Below are positions 13,610-22,024 of a DNA stretch of 29,397 nucleotides, piece by piece. Position numbers and translations under genes: made by a program. Source of the stretch: an uncultured Prevotella sp. (lineage in GTDB: Bacteria > Bacteroidota > Bacteroidia > Bacteroidales > Bacteroidaceae); NCBI GenBank assembly GCA_900543155.1, contig UQQN01000019.1, positions 1 through 29,397 of the forward strand, read 5' to 3'. How positions within the stretch are numbered: position 1 is the first letter of the stretch; each line of letters begins with the position of its first letter. The notes beneath the pieces are model-generated. The model saw nothing but the letters and a program-made list of their open reading frames with translations, did not search any database and was not told the origin of the DNA.

Positions 13610-15400
13610 ATGAATTATTTAAATAAGCTTATTAATTTTATCTTAGCTCCCATTTGTAAAGAGCCTGTCTTTTTTGGGGTGTTTGCATTCTTATTGTTTT
13701 TCTCGCATTGTTTGAGCATCTTGCCCGAAAATATGTCAGAAATGTCAATCTATAATGTGCGAAACATTCTTATTATATTTTCAGGTTCGGCTTTTATAAG
13801 TTGGTGCTTTTCTGCCCTTATTGGAAAGTTTGCGTTGAAGAAAACGAAATGTTTGCTTTATATCGTAGCTTTTTTATTAATGGGGGTAGATTTATTCTTG
13901 TTCTTTAATTTTGGCACTATACTGTCTTCGTGGATTCTTTTGTTGGTAAAAGAAACCAATTCAGCAGAGTCGTCAGAGTTTATAAGTCGTTCGCTCATGA
14001 CAAGTGGCACCTTAAAATGCTTTGCCATATTGATTCTTTTGAGCGTGGGAACTTATTGGATGGAAAGAAAAATAAAAGGTTTCTGCTTAAAGTCAAATTG
14101 GCTGAAAATAGTTAGTGTAATAATTGTTTTGCCCATTTTAGTGTTGGGTGGATACCTTGGTTTTTGGTCTGCCAAATTGGTTACCTTAAAATCACAGTTC
14201 GACATAGAAGAGTGGCGTGCACAACATGGAAACTATGCGCTCGAAAACACGATAACTAACTTGTTCTACTCAATGAGTTATTTACGAGCTTCGGGACATG
14301 ATAACGAAGTGGCTATCCGCACTTGTGTCAATGCTTCGAAACAACCAGCTTATAGCATGGAACAGGATAGCTTGAATGTGATATTGGTAATTGGAGAATC
14401 TTATAATAAATATCATTCACCGCTTTATGGTTATTACCTCAACACTACTCCCACATTGTGTGCACAGCAAAAGAGTGGCAATCTCTTTGTTTTTAAGGAT
14501 GCAGTAACGCCTTATAACATGACCACGTTTTCAGTGAAAAATATGGTAAGCGCCAACCGACTTTCTGACAACGAGGCATGGTATTCATCTCCCTACTTTC
14601 CAATCGTCTTTAAAAAGGCTGGGTTTAATGTGTCTATGTGGGATAATCAACGTCCATCAGGGGCAGACGTTTCGTGTTTTGATTATGCACTGGGTTCTTA
14701 TATGTATGCAGCAGATGTTGTGCCCATAGCATATAATGAGCATAACACTGATTTGTATGATTATGATTACGATATGTTATCAGCTTTTTTGCAAAATAGT
14801 AAATCGTATAAAGACAACAAGTCCGTGCATAAGCATTCTTTATACATATTCCATCTTATGGGGCAGCACGCAAATGCCTCAAGTCGTTTCCCCTCGTCCG
14901 ACGATTTGAAAGTATTTAAGACCTCAGATATTCAACGCACTGATTTAAGCGAATCGCAAAAGCAGATTATTGTTGATTATGACAATGCCACCCATTATAA
15001 CGATTATGTTCTTGGTACGATTATCAATATGTTTAAGGATTCTCCGTCTTTGATAGTTTATCTGTCAGATCATGGAGAAGAAGTTTATGATTATCGTAAC
15101 TTCGCGGGCAGAAGTCATGAGTATCATAAAAAGAAGGAGGCTATAAAATATCAGTATGATATCCCCTTTATGATTTGGTGCTCTGATAAATACATGCAGC
15201 GTCATCCACAACAAGTTGAGCGCATTAAACAGGCTGTTAATAAGCCCCTATCTTCTGATAATGTGCCACAAATACTCTTTAATTTGGCATCATTAAAAAC
15301 ACCATTCTACAAGTCTCAAAATGATGTGTTAAGTATAGATTATGTGGTAGGTAATAGAATCATACAAGGATATTTAGACTACGATAAAAGCATTAAATAA
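13610..15400 (+). CDS. Membrane phosphoethanolamine transferase-like enzyme (sulfatase fold)
   Basis: This is a 596-residue protein with about five membrane helices in the first ~190 residues, then a periplasmic alkaline-phosphatase/sulfatase-fold domain. It has VILVIGESYNKYHSPLYGY at 257-275 (metal ligand Glu263) and NTTP. In PYNMTTFSVKNM, Thr305 or Thr306 is the likely nucleophile. Near the end come YLSDHGEEVYDY and SHEYHKKKEA, which fit the second metal-binding set. This is the EptA-like layout; family members move phosphoethanolamine from phosphatidylethanolamine to lipid A or other glycans. The exact acceptor is unknown. It stands alone, with the island edge before it and a strong terminator after it. 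Position near an LpxL-type gene supports an envelope role. Confidence 0.85.
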   Translation: MNYLNKLINFILAPICKEPVFFGVFAFLLFFSHCLSILPENMSEMSIYNVRNILIIFSGSAFISWCFSALIGKFALKKTKCLLYIVAFLLMGVDLFLFFNFGTILSSWILLLVKETNSAESSEFISRSLMTSGTLKCFAILILLSVGTYWMERKIKGFCLKSNWLKIVSVIIVLPILVLGGYLGFWSAKLVTLKSQFDIEEWRAQHGNYALENTITNLFYSMSYLRASGHDNEVAIRTCVNASKQPAYSMEQDSLNVILVIGESYNKYHSPLYGYYLNTTPTLCAQQKSGNLFVFKDAVTPYNMTTFSVKNMVSANRLSDNEAWYSSPYFPIVFKKAGFNVSMWDNQRPSGADVSCFDYALGSYMYAADVVPIAYNEHNTDLYDYDYDMLSAFLQNSKSYKDNKSVHKHSLYIFHLMGQHANASSRFPSSDDLKVFKTSDIQRTDLSESQKQIIVDYDNATHYNDYVLGTIINMFKDSPSLIVYLSDHGEEVYDYRNFAGRSHEYHKKKEAIKYQYDIPFMIWCSDKYMQRHPQQVERIKQAVNKPLSSDNVPQILFNLASLKTPFYKSQNDVLSIDYVVGNRIIQGYLDYDKSIK

Positions 15401-15405
15401 CTAAG

Positions 15406-15454
15406 GGAAGCTTCTAAAAACTCTGACTTTTTAGAAGTTTCCTTTGGCTTTTTT
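15406..15454 (+). terminator. Rho-independent terminator after the phosphoethanolamine transferase-like gene
   Basis: A 15-base stem (ggaagcttctaaaaa with tttttagaagtttcc, one mismatch) has a seven-base loop and a T tract at 15449-15454. Confidence 0.85.
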
Positions 15455-15532
15455 ATGGCGAATAGGGTAGGAAGATAGCTTGTAGCACTGTGATAAATAT
15501 CTAGTCTTTAAAACTTGACGGTTGTTTTCTTT

Positions 15533-15561
15533 TTGTTTTTACAACTTTTTGGCTAACTTTG
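15533..15561 (+). promoter_or_regulatory. Promoter of the LpxL-type gene
   Basis: TTG at 15533-15535 and TAACTTTG at 15554-15561 are separated by 18 bases. The ATG at 15626 follows. Confidence 0.7.
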
Positions 15562-15625
15562 CAAAGCTAATATTTCAAGCTCGGTTATTTTGTAGGGCGT
15601 GGTAAATAACATTGCTATTAAATTT

Positions 15626-16543
15626 ATGTACTATAAAATATTATATTCGTTCGTATGGTTGGTATCATTACTGCCGCTCAGAGTCCTTTATTGGATATCT
15701 GATATCATCTACGTACTTGTATATTACGTAGTGAAATATCGTCGCGAAGTAGTGCACAATAATCTTACGAGTGCTTTTCCCGAACGAAGTTCTGACGAGA
15801 TAAAGGCTATTGAAAAGAAATTTTATGCTTTCTTTTCTGATTATATCGTAGAAACTTTAAAACTCTGCACCATCTCAGAACGTGAAATAAGTAAGCGTGT
15901 AGAGTTTGTGGGAGTTGACGAAATGGTCAACGAATTGCATCGCTCAGGTAAAAAGTTTGGCTTTATATTTTTAGCACATTATGGTAATTGGGAGTGGGTG
16001 TCATCTTTGGCTCTACATATTCATGCAGCAGATGGTAATGTAAAGTCAGGCCAGATTTACCATCCTTTGCGAAGTGCAGCTTTCGATCGTCTTTTTTTGA
16101 AAATGCGTGGACGTTTTGGGGGTGACAATATCGCCATGAAAGAGACTTTGCGCTACATCTTGCGCAAACGACAAAACAATCAGTCTGCCTTTATTGGTTT
16201 TATAGCAGATCAGGCTCCAAAATGGAATAGCATACATCATTGGACAGACTTTTTACATCATAACACTCCCGTGTTTACAGGTACAGAGCAGATAGCCAAG
16301 CAGGTGGATGCCTTGCTTTTTTATTGTCATGTGGAGCGTCCTTCGCGTGGGCATTATCGTTGCACTATTTCTAAAATCACAGACAATGCAAAGTCTTATC
16401 CTGACTTTGAACTGACTGATGCTTATTTTGCACGTCTTGCCGAAACGATTACTCAAGAGCCCTCTCTGTGGTTGTGGACACATAAGCGCTGGAAACGTAC
16501 CTATGAGGAGTTTTTAGAAAGACAAAAGATGGGATTGCATTGA
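15626..16543 (+). CDS. LpxL/HtrB-type lipid A acyltransferase family protein
   Basis: From the ATG at 15626 the protein has 305 residues. An N-terminal hydrophobic helix anchors it to the inner membrane. The catalytic HX4E motif is HYGNWE (His118, Glu123), and later segments GFIADQAP and FTGTEQIAKQ are typical of lauroyl/myristoyl acyltransferases. Such enzymes add secondary acyl chains to KDO-lipid A from acyl-ACP (family knowledge); which chain is added is not known. A GTG start at 15599 would add nine residues. It has its own promoter, and no clear terminator is seen before the DUF2520 gene's promoter. Confidence 0.88.
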   Translation: MYYKILYSFVWLVSLLPLRVLYWISDIIYVLVYYVVKYRREVVHNNLTSAFPERSSDEIKAIEKKFYAFFSDYIVETLKLCTISEREISKRVEFVGVDEMVNELHRSGKKFGFIFLAHYGNWEWVSSLALHIHAADGNVKSGQIYHPLRSAAFDRLFLKMRGRFGGDNIAMKETLRYILRKRQNNQSAFIGFIADQAPKWNSIHHWTDFLHHNTPVFTGTEQIAKQVDALLFYCHVERPSRGHYRCTISKITDNAKSYPDFELTDAYFARLAETITQEPSLWLWTHKRWKRTYEEFLERQKMGLH

Positions 16544-16556
16544 TAATAACCCAACT

Positions 16557-16647
16557 CTGCTTCGCAAGATAGGCTGCATTTCAGCAATAAAAATAAAAAT
16601 CCGTTGGCTTTTAATTTTGTATTGCATTCAATTTGCACTATCTTTGC
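16557..16647 (+). repeat. Promoter-bearing dispersed repeat, copy R1
   Basis: About 90 bases resemble 25934-26022. Shared blocks are gcttcgc(c)aagata, gctgc..ttc.gcaataaaaa, ttttgtattgc and t.gca.tatctttgc. The copy ends in the promoter of the DUF2520 gene, so the repeat carries a working-type -33/-7 pair. Confidence 0.65.
16616..16646 (+). promoter_or_regulatory. Promoter of the DUF2520 gene
   Basis: TTTG at 16616-16619 and TATCTTTG at 16639-16646 are 19 bases apart, inside repeat R1. The ATG at 16705 gives a leader of about 53 bases. Confidence 0.75.
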
Positions 16648-16704
16648 AACGCGAAAGGTAGTGTCTCTACCATTTTGTAAAATAAAGTAAGAAGTACGGT
16701 ATTT

Positions 16705-17502
16705 ATGGATTTGTGCATTCTTGGTTCAGGAAATGTGGCTACCCACTTGGTTGAGGCTTTGTCAAAGTTTGATGAAGCTCATATTGTTGCGATTTATAGT
16801 CGTGAGTATGCTCATGCCAAAGTGTTAGCCGATAAAGTGCCAGGAGCAGCATGTATTGATAAACTCGAAGACTTACCCAATGCAGAGGTTTATTTGTTTG
16901 CATTAAAAGACTGCGTGCTTGCCGATGTATTTTCACAAGTAAAGCAATTAGGCAAAGGATTGCCTAATTCGGTGTGGATTCACACGGCTGGTAGCATTCC
17001 CCTTTCAGTCTTTGGTGATGTAAAATATAAGGCTGTGCTCTATCCGTTGCAGACTTTTAGTAAAACGCGTAAGTTAGATTTTCAAGAGATTCCTGTTTTT
17101 GTGGAGGCTGATAGTCCTCATGCAAGCAAGGTTGTTTGCTCGATAGCCAATCTTATATCAAAGAAAGTGTCTTCTCTTGATTCTGAGAAACGTAAGTATC
17201 TGCATCTTTCTGCTGTATTTGCAAATAATTTTGTGAACAATTGTTTCGCTCTCGCTTATAAATTGCTTGATAATAAAGGGATAGATCCACAGTCATTGTT
17301 CCCCTTGATAGACGAAACCGTTAAAAAACTGAATGGCCTTTCACCTATCGAAGCGCAAACAGGTCCCGCTGTGCGGTGGGACGAGAATGTAATAGAAAAG
17401 CAAAAGGCGTTATTGAGTGAGATGCCCGAGTTGCAAGAGGTTTACGAAACAATGACCCAAAGCATTCATCGCTTGCAAATAGAGAAAAAAGGCTCAGAAT
17501 AA
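16705..17502 (+). CDS. Rossmann-fold DUF2520 protein
   Basis: This is a 265-residue protein. The N-terminus has the dinucleotide-binding loop LCILGSGNVATHLVEAL (GxGNVA), like F420-dependent or 6-phosphogluconate-type dehydrogenases. WIHTAGS and YPLQTFS in the middle, and the helical C-terminal part with LSAVFANNFVNN and PLIDETVKKL, are the DUF2520 signatures. An NAD(P)-dependent oxidoreductase role is inferred from the fold; no substrate is known to me. It precedes a KdsC-type phosphatase and Maf on the same strand with short gaps, a grouping I recall from other Bacteroidales. Confidence 0.85.
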   Translation: MDLCILGSGNVATHLVEALSKFDEAHIVAIYSREYAHAKVLADKVPGAACIDKLEDLPNAEVYLFALKDCVLADVFSQVKQLGKGLPNSVWIHTAGSIPLSVFGDVKYKAVLYPLQTFSKTRKLDFQEIPVFVEADSPHASKVVCSIANLISKKVSSLDSEKRKYLHLSAVFANNFVNNCFALAYKLLDNKGIDPQSLFPLIDETVKKLNGLSPIEAQTGPAVRWDENVIEKQKALLSEMPELQEVYETMTQSIHRLQIEKKGSE

Positions 17503-17557
17503 TTCAGTTTAAACGTCTTGCAAGAGCTACCTAAAACAATCTGATTCGTGACGCTTT

Positions 17558-18076
17558 ATGATAAATTACGATTTAAAGAAAATACGTGCATTGGCTTTCG
17601 ATGTAGATGGCGTGTTGAGTACGAACAACGTCGTGTTAATTGAAGGCGGGCAACCTTGCAGAACTGCTAACATTAAGGATGGATATGCCTTGCAACTTGC
17701 TGTGAAGTGTGGGCTTGAAGTTGCTATCATTACGGGTGGCAATAGTCAATCAGTGCGCGTACGCTATGAAGGCTTAGGCATTCAGAGCATTTATCTTGGC
17801 GCTTCAGTCAAGATAAAAACACTTAACGAGTGGATAAACCAAAAATCGCTTACCCCCGACCAAGTGCTTTATATGGGCGACGATATCCCCGATTACGAAG
17901 TAATGAAGGTGTGTGGTTGTCCGTGTTGCCCGTCAGATGCAGCTCCTGAGATACGTGAGGCATCGCTCTATGTAAGTCCCTTAAATGGTGGCATGGGGTG
18001 TGTGCGCGATGTAGTAGAACAAGTGCTACGTGCGCAGGGAAAATGGATGGCCAATGCAAAGGCCTTTGGTTGGTAA
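17558..18076 (+). CDS. kdsC: KDO-8-phosphate phosphatase, HAD family (KdsC)
   Basis: This is a 172-residue HAD-superfamily enzyme without a large cap domain. It has the nucleophile motif FDVDGVLS at 14-21, IITGG near 65 and MGDDIPDYEVM near 106-116. These match KdsC, which removes the phosphate from KDO 8-phosphate to give KDO for the lipopolysaccharide core. A different small phosphatase function cannot be excluded, since KdsC-like HAD proteins are closely alike. The nearby LpxL- and EptA-like genes fit a lipopolysaccharide role. The next gene, maf, starts 44 bases after its stop. Confidence 0.85.
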   Translation: MINYDLKKIRALAFDVDGVLSTNNVVLIEGGQPCRTANIKDGYALQLAVKCGLEVAIITGGNSQSVRVRYEGLGIQSIYLGASVKIKTLNEWINQKSLTPDQVLYMGDDIPDYEVMKVCGCPCCPSDAAPEIREASLYVSPLNGGMGCVRDVVEQVLRAQGKWMANAKAFGW

Positions 18077-18119
18077 ACTAAAACAACGTAAAACAACAAT
18101 ACTAAATATATTATCTGTT

Positions 18120-18701
18120 ATGCTTGACAATTTAAAAAAATATCAGATAGTGCTGGCGAGTAATTCGCCGCGCCGCAAGGAGTTGCTCCAACGTATGGGC
18201 GTGAATTTTAAGGTTCGCACCCTTTTCGGCATTGACGAAAGTTATCCCGATTCTCTGCGTGGCGAAGACATTGTGTGTTACATCTCGCGCAATAAAGCGC
18301 AGGCTTATCGCACATCTATGGCTCCCAACGAACTCCTTATTACTGCCGACACAATTGTGTATGTCGATGGTGAAGTGATGGGAAAACCCAAAAATGCAGA
18401 ACAAGCCAAAGAGATGCTTCATAAGCTTTCGGGCAAGTCGCATCAGGTAATTACGGGTGTAACAATTGTTACAGCCGATAGAATCGAAAACTTTGGTGTA
18501 ACAAGCCAAGTAAAGTTTGCCGAGATTACCGACGACGAAATAAATTATTACGTCGACAATTTTCTTCCTTTCGACAAGGCTGGTGCTTATGGCATTCAAG
18601 AGTGGATTGGCATTGTGGCAGTTGAGGAGATTAAGGGTAGTTACTTTAATGTGGTGGGACTTCCCGTGCAACGTCTCTATCAAAAACTCAAAACTTTTTA
18701 A
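18120..18701 (+). CDS. maf: Maf-family nucleoside triphosphate pyrophosphatase
   Basis: This 193-residue protein hydrolyses non-canonical or methylated nucleoside triphosphates in the cytoplasm (family role). It has the N-terminal LASNSPRRKELLQRMG, LITADTIVYVDGEVMGKP, KSHQVITGVTI and FDKAGAYGIQEW, all typical Maf motifs. The frame stays open back to 18030 inside kdsC, but the Maf fold begins at VLASNSPRR, so the ATG at 18120 is preferred. Confidence 0.92.
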   Translation: MLDNLKKYQIVLASNSPRRKELLQRMGVNFKVRTLFGIDESYPDSLRGEDIVCYISRNKAQAYRTSMAPNELLITADTIVYVDGEVMGKPKNAEQAKEMLHKLSGKSHQVITGVTIVTADRIENFGVTSQVKFAEITDDEINYYVDNFLPFDKAGAYGIQEWIGIVAVEEIKGSYFNVVGLPVQRLYQKLKTF

Positions 18702-18729
18702 AGACTACTCTTAAAAGCTGATACAAGTC

Positions 18730-19341
18730 ATGTTGAAGTTGTATGCAAAAAACAATCCTCCCGAGCGCATCGAACAAGTTGTTTCGGTGTTGCGCGATGG
18801 GGGTGTGATTATTTATCCCACGGGCACAACCTATGCTTTGGGATGTCACGCCTTAAAAGAGCGTGCCGTGGAGCGAATATGCAAAATCCGCCAAATAGAT
18901 CCTTCATCACATCCATTGTCGGTAATTTGCTACGATATGAGTGCCATTAGTGAGTATGCACGCATTTCAACGCCTATTTATAAAGTGATGAAACGCAACC
19001 TTCCGGGTGCTTTCACTTTTGTGTTACAAGGCAAAAACAAATTGCCCAAAATATTTCGCTCTAAAAAGTCGGGCGAGATAGGCATTCGTATGCCCGATTC
19101 TGAAATTGTGCGCGATATTTTGCAACAACTCGACGCCCCACTCATGACGGCTTCACTACCCACTGAGGGGTTCGAAGATGAGGCATATCGCTTAAATCCT
19201 GAGTTAATCGATGAAACCTTTGGTTCACAGGTCGATATGGTGATAGATGGCGGTATGGGCATTTTGGGTGAGAGTACGGTGGTGGATTGTCGTGAAGACG
19301 ATTATGAAATTATCAGACAAGGCGACGGAATATTGGTTTAA
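18730..19341 (+). CDS. Sua5/YciO/YrdC family protein (threonylcarbamoyl-AMP synthase-like)
   Basis: This is a 203-residue protein. It has GGVIIYPTGTTYALGC, then KIRQIDPSSHPLSVIC and the late GIRMPDSEIV and LMTASLP, which match the YrdC fold that forms threonylcarbamoyl-AMP for the t6A tRNA modification. The motif RSKKSGEIGIRMP resembles the YciO branch, whose role is less clear. It follows maf by 28 bases and precedes the next lipoprotein by two bases, so they are probably cotranscribed. Confidence 0.85.
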   Translation: MLKLYAKNNPPERIEQVVSVLRDGGVIIYPTGTTYALGCHALKERAVERICKIRQIDPSSHPLSVICYDMSAISEYARISTPIYKVMKRNLPGAFTFVLQGKNKLPKIFRSKKSGEIGIRMPDSEIVRDILQQLDAPLMTASLPTEGFEDEAYRLNPELIDETFGSQVDMVIDGGMGILGESTVVDCREDDYEIIRQGDGILV

Positions 19342-19343
19342 AC

Positions 19344-19883
19344 ATGAAAAAGATGATGAATATATCAAAGGCATTATTGCTTACGTGTGCAAGCGCTGCT
19401 TTATTTGTGAGTTGTTCTGAGGATAGCAACAACGAAAAATACGCTTCGAAGGCACCCGTTTTCTCGGGAATGCAAATTTATGATGCCCAAGGCAATAAGG
19501 TTTCTAAAGTTAAGGCAGGCGAAAAGTTTGTGGTCGTAGCCGAGCAGAGTCAAAAAGGTTCTTTGCTTAACAGTACCACGTATGCTTGGAGTATCGCGCC
19601 TTCGGTAGATGGGCTTGTACACAAGCAAAATTTGGCGAATGATGTAATTTACGACCATCAGTCTCAGAATCCCGCAGACACGCTGACAATAGGCAATGCG
19701 GGCACCTATACACTCACTTTTAAGGCTTCGTATAATGCCAGTGGTAGCACAACCTTATGGGGTAACCAAAATGGTTGGTCTAAAACGCAGTATTGGGAGG
19801 ATGGCACAGGTCATGTGGTTTATGGATTGCGTGGAATTTATGGCTTTACCGTAACAGCTACTAAGAAGGTTGTTGTGATTTAA
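19344..19883 (+). CDS. Small lipoprotein with PKD-like beta domain, function unknown
   Basis: This is a 179-residue protein with a signal peptide and lipobox FVSC (Cys24). The mature part contains short beta-strand-like stretches, including VKAGEKFVVVAEQS, TYAWSIAPSVDG and IGNAGTYTLTFKASYN. This resembles PKD or Ig-like folds found in outer-membrane lipoproteins of Bacteroidetes. I cannot name a function. It starts two bases after the YrdC-family stop and is followed by a strong terminator. Confidence 0.8.
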   Translation: MKKMMNISKALLLTCASAALFVSCSEDSNNEKYASKAPVFSGMQIYDAQGNKVSKVKAGEKFVVVAEQSQKGSLLNSTTYAWSIAPSVDGLVHKQNLANDVIYDHQSQNPADTLTIGNAGTYTLTFKASYNASGSTTLWGNQNGWSKTQYWEDGTGHVVYGLRGIYGFTVTATKKVVVI

Positions 19884-20140
19884 GTTTAAGTTGTATCTTT
19901 TTGGAGTGAAATCATTTGTATTTCACGCCCCAATCACACCTCATTAGGGGTGATATAGTGTAGCCAGGTATGAGAGGGTGGGCTTGTTCCCTAATTCTCG
20001 TACCTGGTTATTTTTTGCCATAACCCCTAAATTCGCACGTGTAGGTGTGCAATTTGGACTAGGCGTATAGTTTTTTGGGGGGACAGCGTTTTTTTCGTAA
20101 GCATTCCATGCAGGTTGTATTGTATAAATCAAAAATATGG
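19884..20140. other. Intergenic region with several hairpins
   Basis: After the lipoprotein gene come a gtgaaat/atttcac hairpin at 19906-19926, the terminator described separately and a further imperfect hairpin at about 20028-20054 (aaatt.gcac with gtgc.aattt). A short stretch at 19943-19962 (ttaggggtgatatagtgtag) resembles the right end of the window (29379-29397), but only partly. No gene is seen. Confidence 0.6.
19964..20017 (+). terminator. Rho-independent terminator after the lipoprotein gene
   Basis: A 12 bp stem, ccaggtatgaga with tctcgtacctgg and one G-U pair, is followed by ttattttttg. Confidence 0.8.
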
Positions 20141-20190
20141 TGCAAAAATAAAATGAAGCTATGCCAACTGTGGGCACAACTCCATTTTAT
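20141..20190 (-). terminator. Probable terminator of the PD-(D/E)XK gene (minus strand)
   Basis: ataaaatg (20148-20155) pairs with cattttat (20183-20190), enclosing a smaller tgcc/ggca hairpin. On the minus strand the left side continues as a T-rich tail. Confidence 0.6.
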
Positions 20191-20212
20191 AATGAAATGA
20201 AATTAAGTCACG

Positions 20213-21535
20213 CTATAGTTTTTCTATGATACCATACTTTTTTAGTATCTCAAAGCGTGTCTTCATGAATTTAAGCAGTTCACCATTGCGCATATCTTCC
20301 AAAGTCTGAAGGTCATCCCAATCAAACCAATTTTTATTCCGTTCTCTTTTCTCACCACATAAATACGAAAATCCGAAAGGAAATTCATTCCATTTATTAT
20401 CACCAAGTTCAGAAGGATCTTTCTCTACAGAGAACAAAGGTTGCTCATCAGGAATGGTTGATTTCTTAAAGACATTCTTCAACTCTTCTATATTTGAATA
20501 ATCCCCATTAATAATAGATAATCCATATAACATTTTGCTAGGGTCTTTAAATTTTCCAACCACAAATCCTACTTGTGATTGATGCTTATTTTTCCCTGAA
20601 AAAATCATCCATCCATCATTTTTATTCCAGGTAACAATATTTATATCATATGGGTATCTGAGTTCAAGATCATATTCACCAGCCAAAGACACCAACTGAT
20701 CGCAGAAATCTCTTCTGATTTTCTGTTTAATATTTTGCACATTACACAAAATGCTAAGAGTCGCATCTATATTTTGGGGGTTAAGTAGTAGTTCTAATAA
20801 TTCTTTTTGAAATTTATCTTCCATAATTTGTCTTGTATTTTTTATATAGGTTATGTATTGTTTTATTACTTCATGAATGCGAGGGAAGTCTTTAGATATT
20901 TTCAAACATTTATTGAGCCAAGATATAATATTGGGCTTTTCATCAGATGGATCATAACTTAGCGTATGGTATGCTATTTTGTTAGGACCGGTAGAATACT
21001 CAGAGGCACTTTGACCGGAAGGTGTGAGATAAATCAAGATAAAATTATCCCCATAATGCTCCTTTCCGTAATTATAATATCGTTCAAGTTGCCTTGGTTG
21101 TTCCTGGGCAGGATTGCCATATCTGTCAAATTTGTTTTCTATGATGATAGCATGTCCTTTATCATCATTAATAAAGATATCAATCTCTCCTCCTGTTGAC
21201 TTTCCATCCTCTGATATTTTTATTTCACCAATATATTTGTCTTTATATTCAATATTGCTTGAGGTAACATCATATTGAAAATTAGGATTCAATTTCCGTA
21301 CAACTATATCAATAAAAGCCTTTAAAAAGCAATCTCCTACACCATGATTGGCATTCTTATCAAGAAGCATCCGTAGGATAGGTGTATGCAGATGCTCCTC
21401 TGGACGCGTAAAGTGTAAATATTCAAAAACATTGAAATATTCACCTATAGCCTCATGCTCTTTCTTCTCAGTCTTATCTTCCTGTAGTATAATCTGAGCG
21501 TTTTGCAGTAATTGTTCTATTGTTTTTAGATTCAT
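20213..21535 (-). CDS. PD-(D/E)XK nuclease superfamily protein
   Basis: This is a 440-residue protein. It has an N-terminal helical part (FNVFEYLHFTRPEEHLHTPILRML), and the nuclease-like core GGEIDIFI with Asp119, then AIIIENKF with Glu133 and Lys135, and the downstream EQPRQLERYYNYG with glutamines at 146 and 149. This is the layout of the PD-(D/E)XK families often found near defence genes. The C-terminal half is of unknown fold. Its AT-rich composition differs from the neighbours, and an IS110 remnant and a tRNA lie upstream, so recent acquisition is likely. A defence role is inference. Confidence 0.8.
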   Translation of the reverse strand: MNLKTIEQLLQNAQIILQEDKTEKKEHEAIGEYFNVFEYLHFTRPEEHLHTPILRMLLDKNANHGVGDCFLKAFIDIVVRKLNPNFQYDVTSSNIEYKDKYIGEIKISEDGKSTGGEIDIFINDDKGHAIIIENKFDRYGNPAQEQPRQLERYYNYGKEHYGDNFILIYLTPSGQSASEYSTGPNKIAYHTLSYDPSDEKPNIISWLNKCLKISKDFPRIHEVIKQYITYIKNTRQIMEDKFQKELLELLLNPQNIDATLSILCNVQNIKQKIRRDFCDQLVSLAGEYDLELRYPYDINIVTWNKNDGWMIFSGKNKHQSQVGFVVGKFKDPSKMLYGLSIINGDYSNIEELKNVFKKSTIPDEQPLFSVEKDPSELGDNKWNEFPFGFSYLCGEKRERNKNWFDWDDLQTLEDMRNGELLKFMKTRFEILKKYGIIEKL

Positions 21536-21612
21536 ATTTTATTGTTTTTCAGATTAAATCATATATACCTTATTATTACAAAATAAATGTTTAACCCTCA
21601 AGAGTTAGACTT

Positions 21613-21699
21613 ATGAGAATTGTATGTGGTCTTGATGTGCACAAAGATAGTATAAATTTGTGTGTTCTAAGTAGTGTGGGTGAGATTTTTTTGTTTTAG
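21613..21699 (+). pseudogene. Fragment of an IS110-family transposase (first 28 codons)
   Basis: The frame reads MRIVCGLDVHKDSINLCVL and stops after nine more residues. GLDVHKDS is the N-terminal DEDD-motif region of IS110 transposases. The rest of the gene is missing, so it is a dead remnant. It lies between the PD-(D/E)XK gene and the tRNA. Confidence 0.75.
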
Positions 21700-21754
21700 T
21701 GTATTGGTAGGGTGCTTTTAAAATCCGCTGCCCCCTTTTAAAAAGGATAGTATA

Positions 21755-21790
21755 ACAAAAAAGGTTTGAAACAATTTTGTTTCAAACCTT
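21755..21790 (-). terminator. Terminator after tRNA-Met (minus strand)
   Basis: A perfect 12 bp stem, aaggtttgaaac with gtttcaaacctt, is followed on the minus strand by a T tract. Confidence 0.85.
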
Positions 21791-21796
21791 CTGTAG

Positions 21797-21869
21797 TTGC
21801 GGAGGCTCGACTCGAACGAACGACCTCCAGGTTATGAGCCTGGCGAGCTACCAACTGCTCCACTCCGCG
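21797..21869 (-). tRNA. tRNA-Met (CAT), probably initiator
   Basis: The minus strand folds into a cloverleaf: acceptor cgcggag/ctccgca, D arm, anticodon stem ccagg/cctgg with loop ctcataa (anticodon CAT), and T arm gttcg/cgagc. The first acceptor pair is C1-A72, a mismatch characteristic of initiator tRNA. The anticodon stem has AGG/CCT rather than the usual three G-C pairs. CCA is not encoded. Confidence 0.9.
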
Positions 21870-22024
21870 TCCTCAAGATAGCTAAGAATTTGGTTTTTAG
21901 TAACCATTGTTCTTATTTCTTGTTTGCGTGTGCAAAGGTAGAGCATTTTGTTGTAACCACCAAATTATTCTGCGATTTTTTTTCAAAAAAGTGAGAAAAA
22001 ACTCATTTTTCTTTATTAAATGGT

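Noticed and set aside
18132..18683. 183-codon minus-strand frame opposite maf
   Set aside because: maf has all expected motifs on the plus strand. The opposite frame shows no family features or promoter.
19943..19962. ttaggggtgatatagtgtag as another copy of the window-end repeat
   Set aside because: Only about 16 of 20 bases match the right end, and the flanks show no further similarity.
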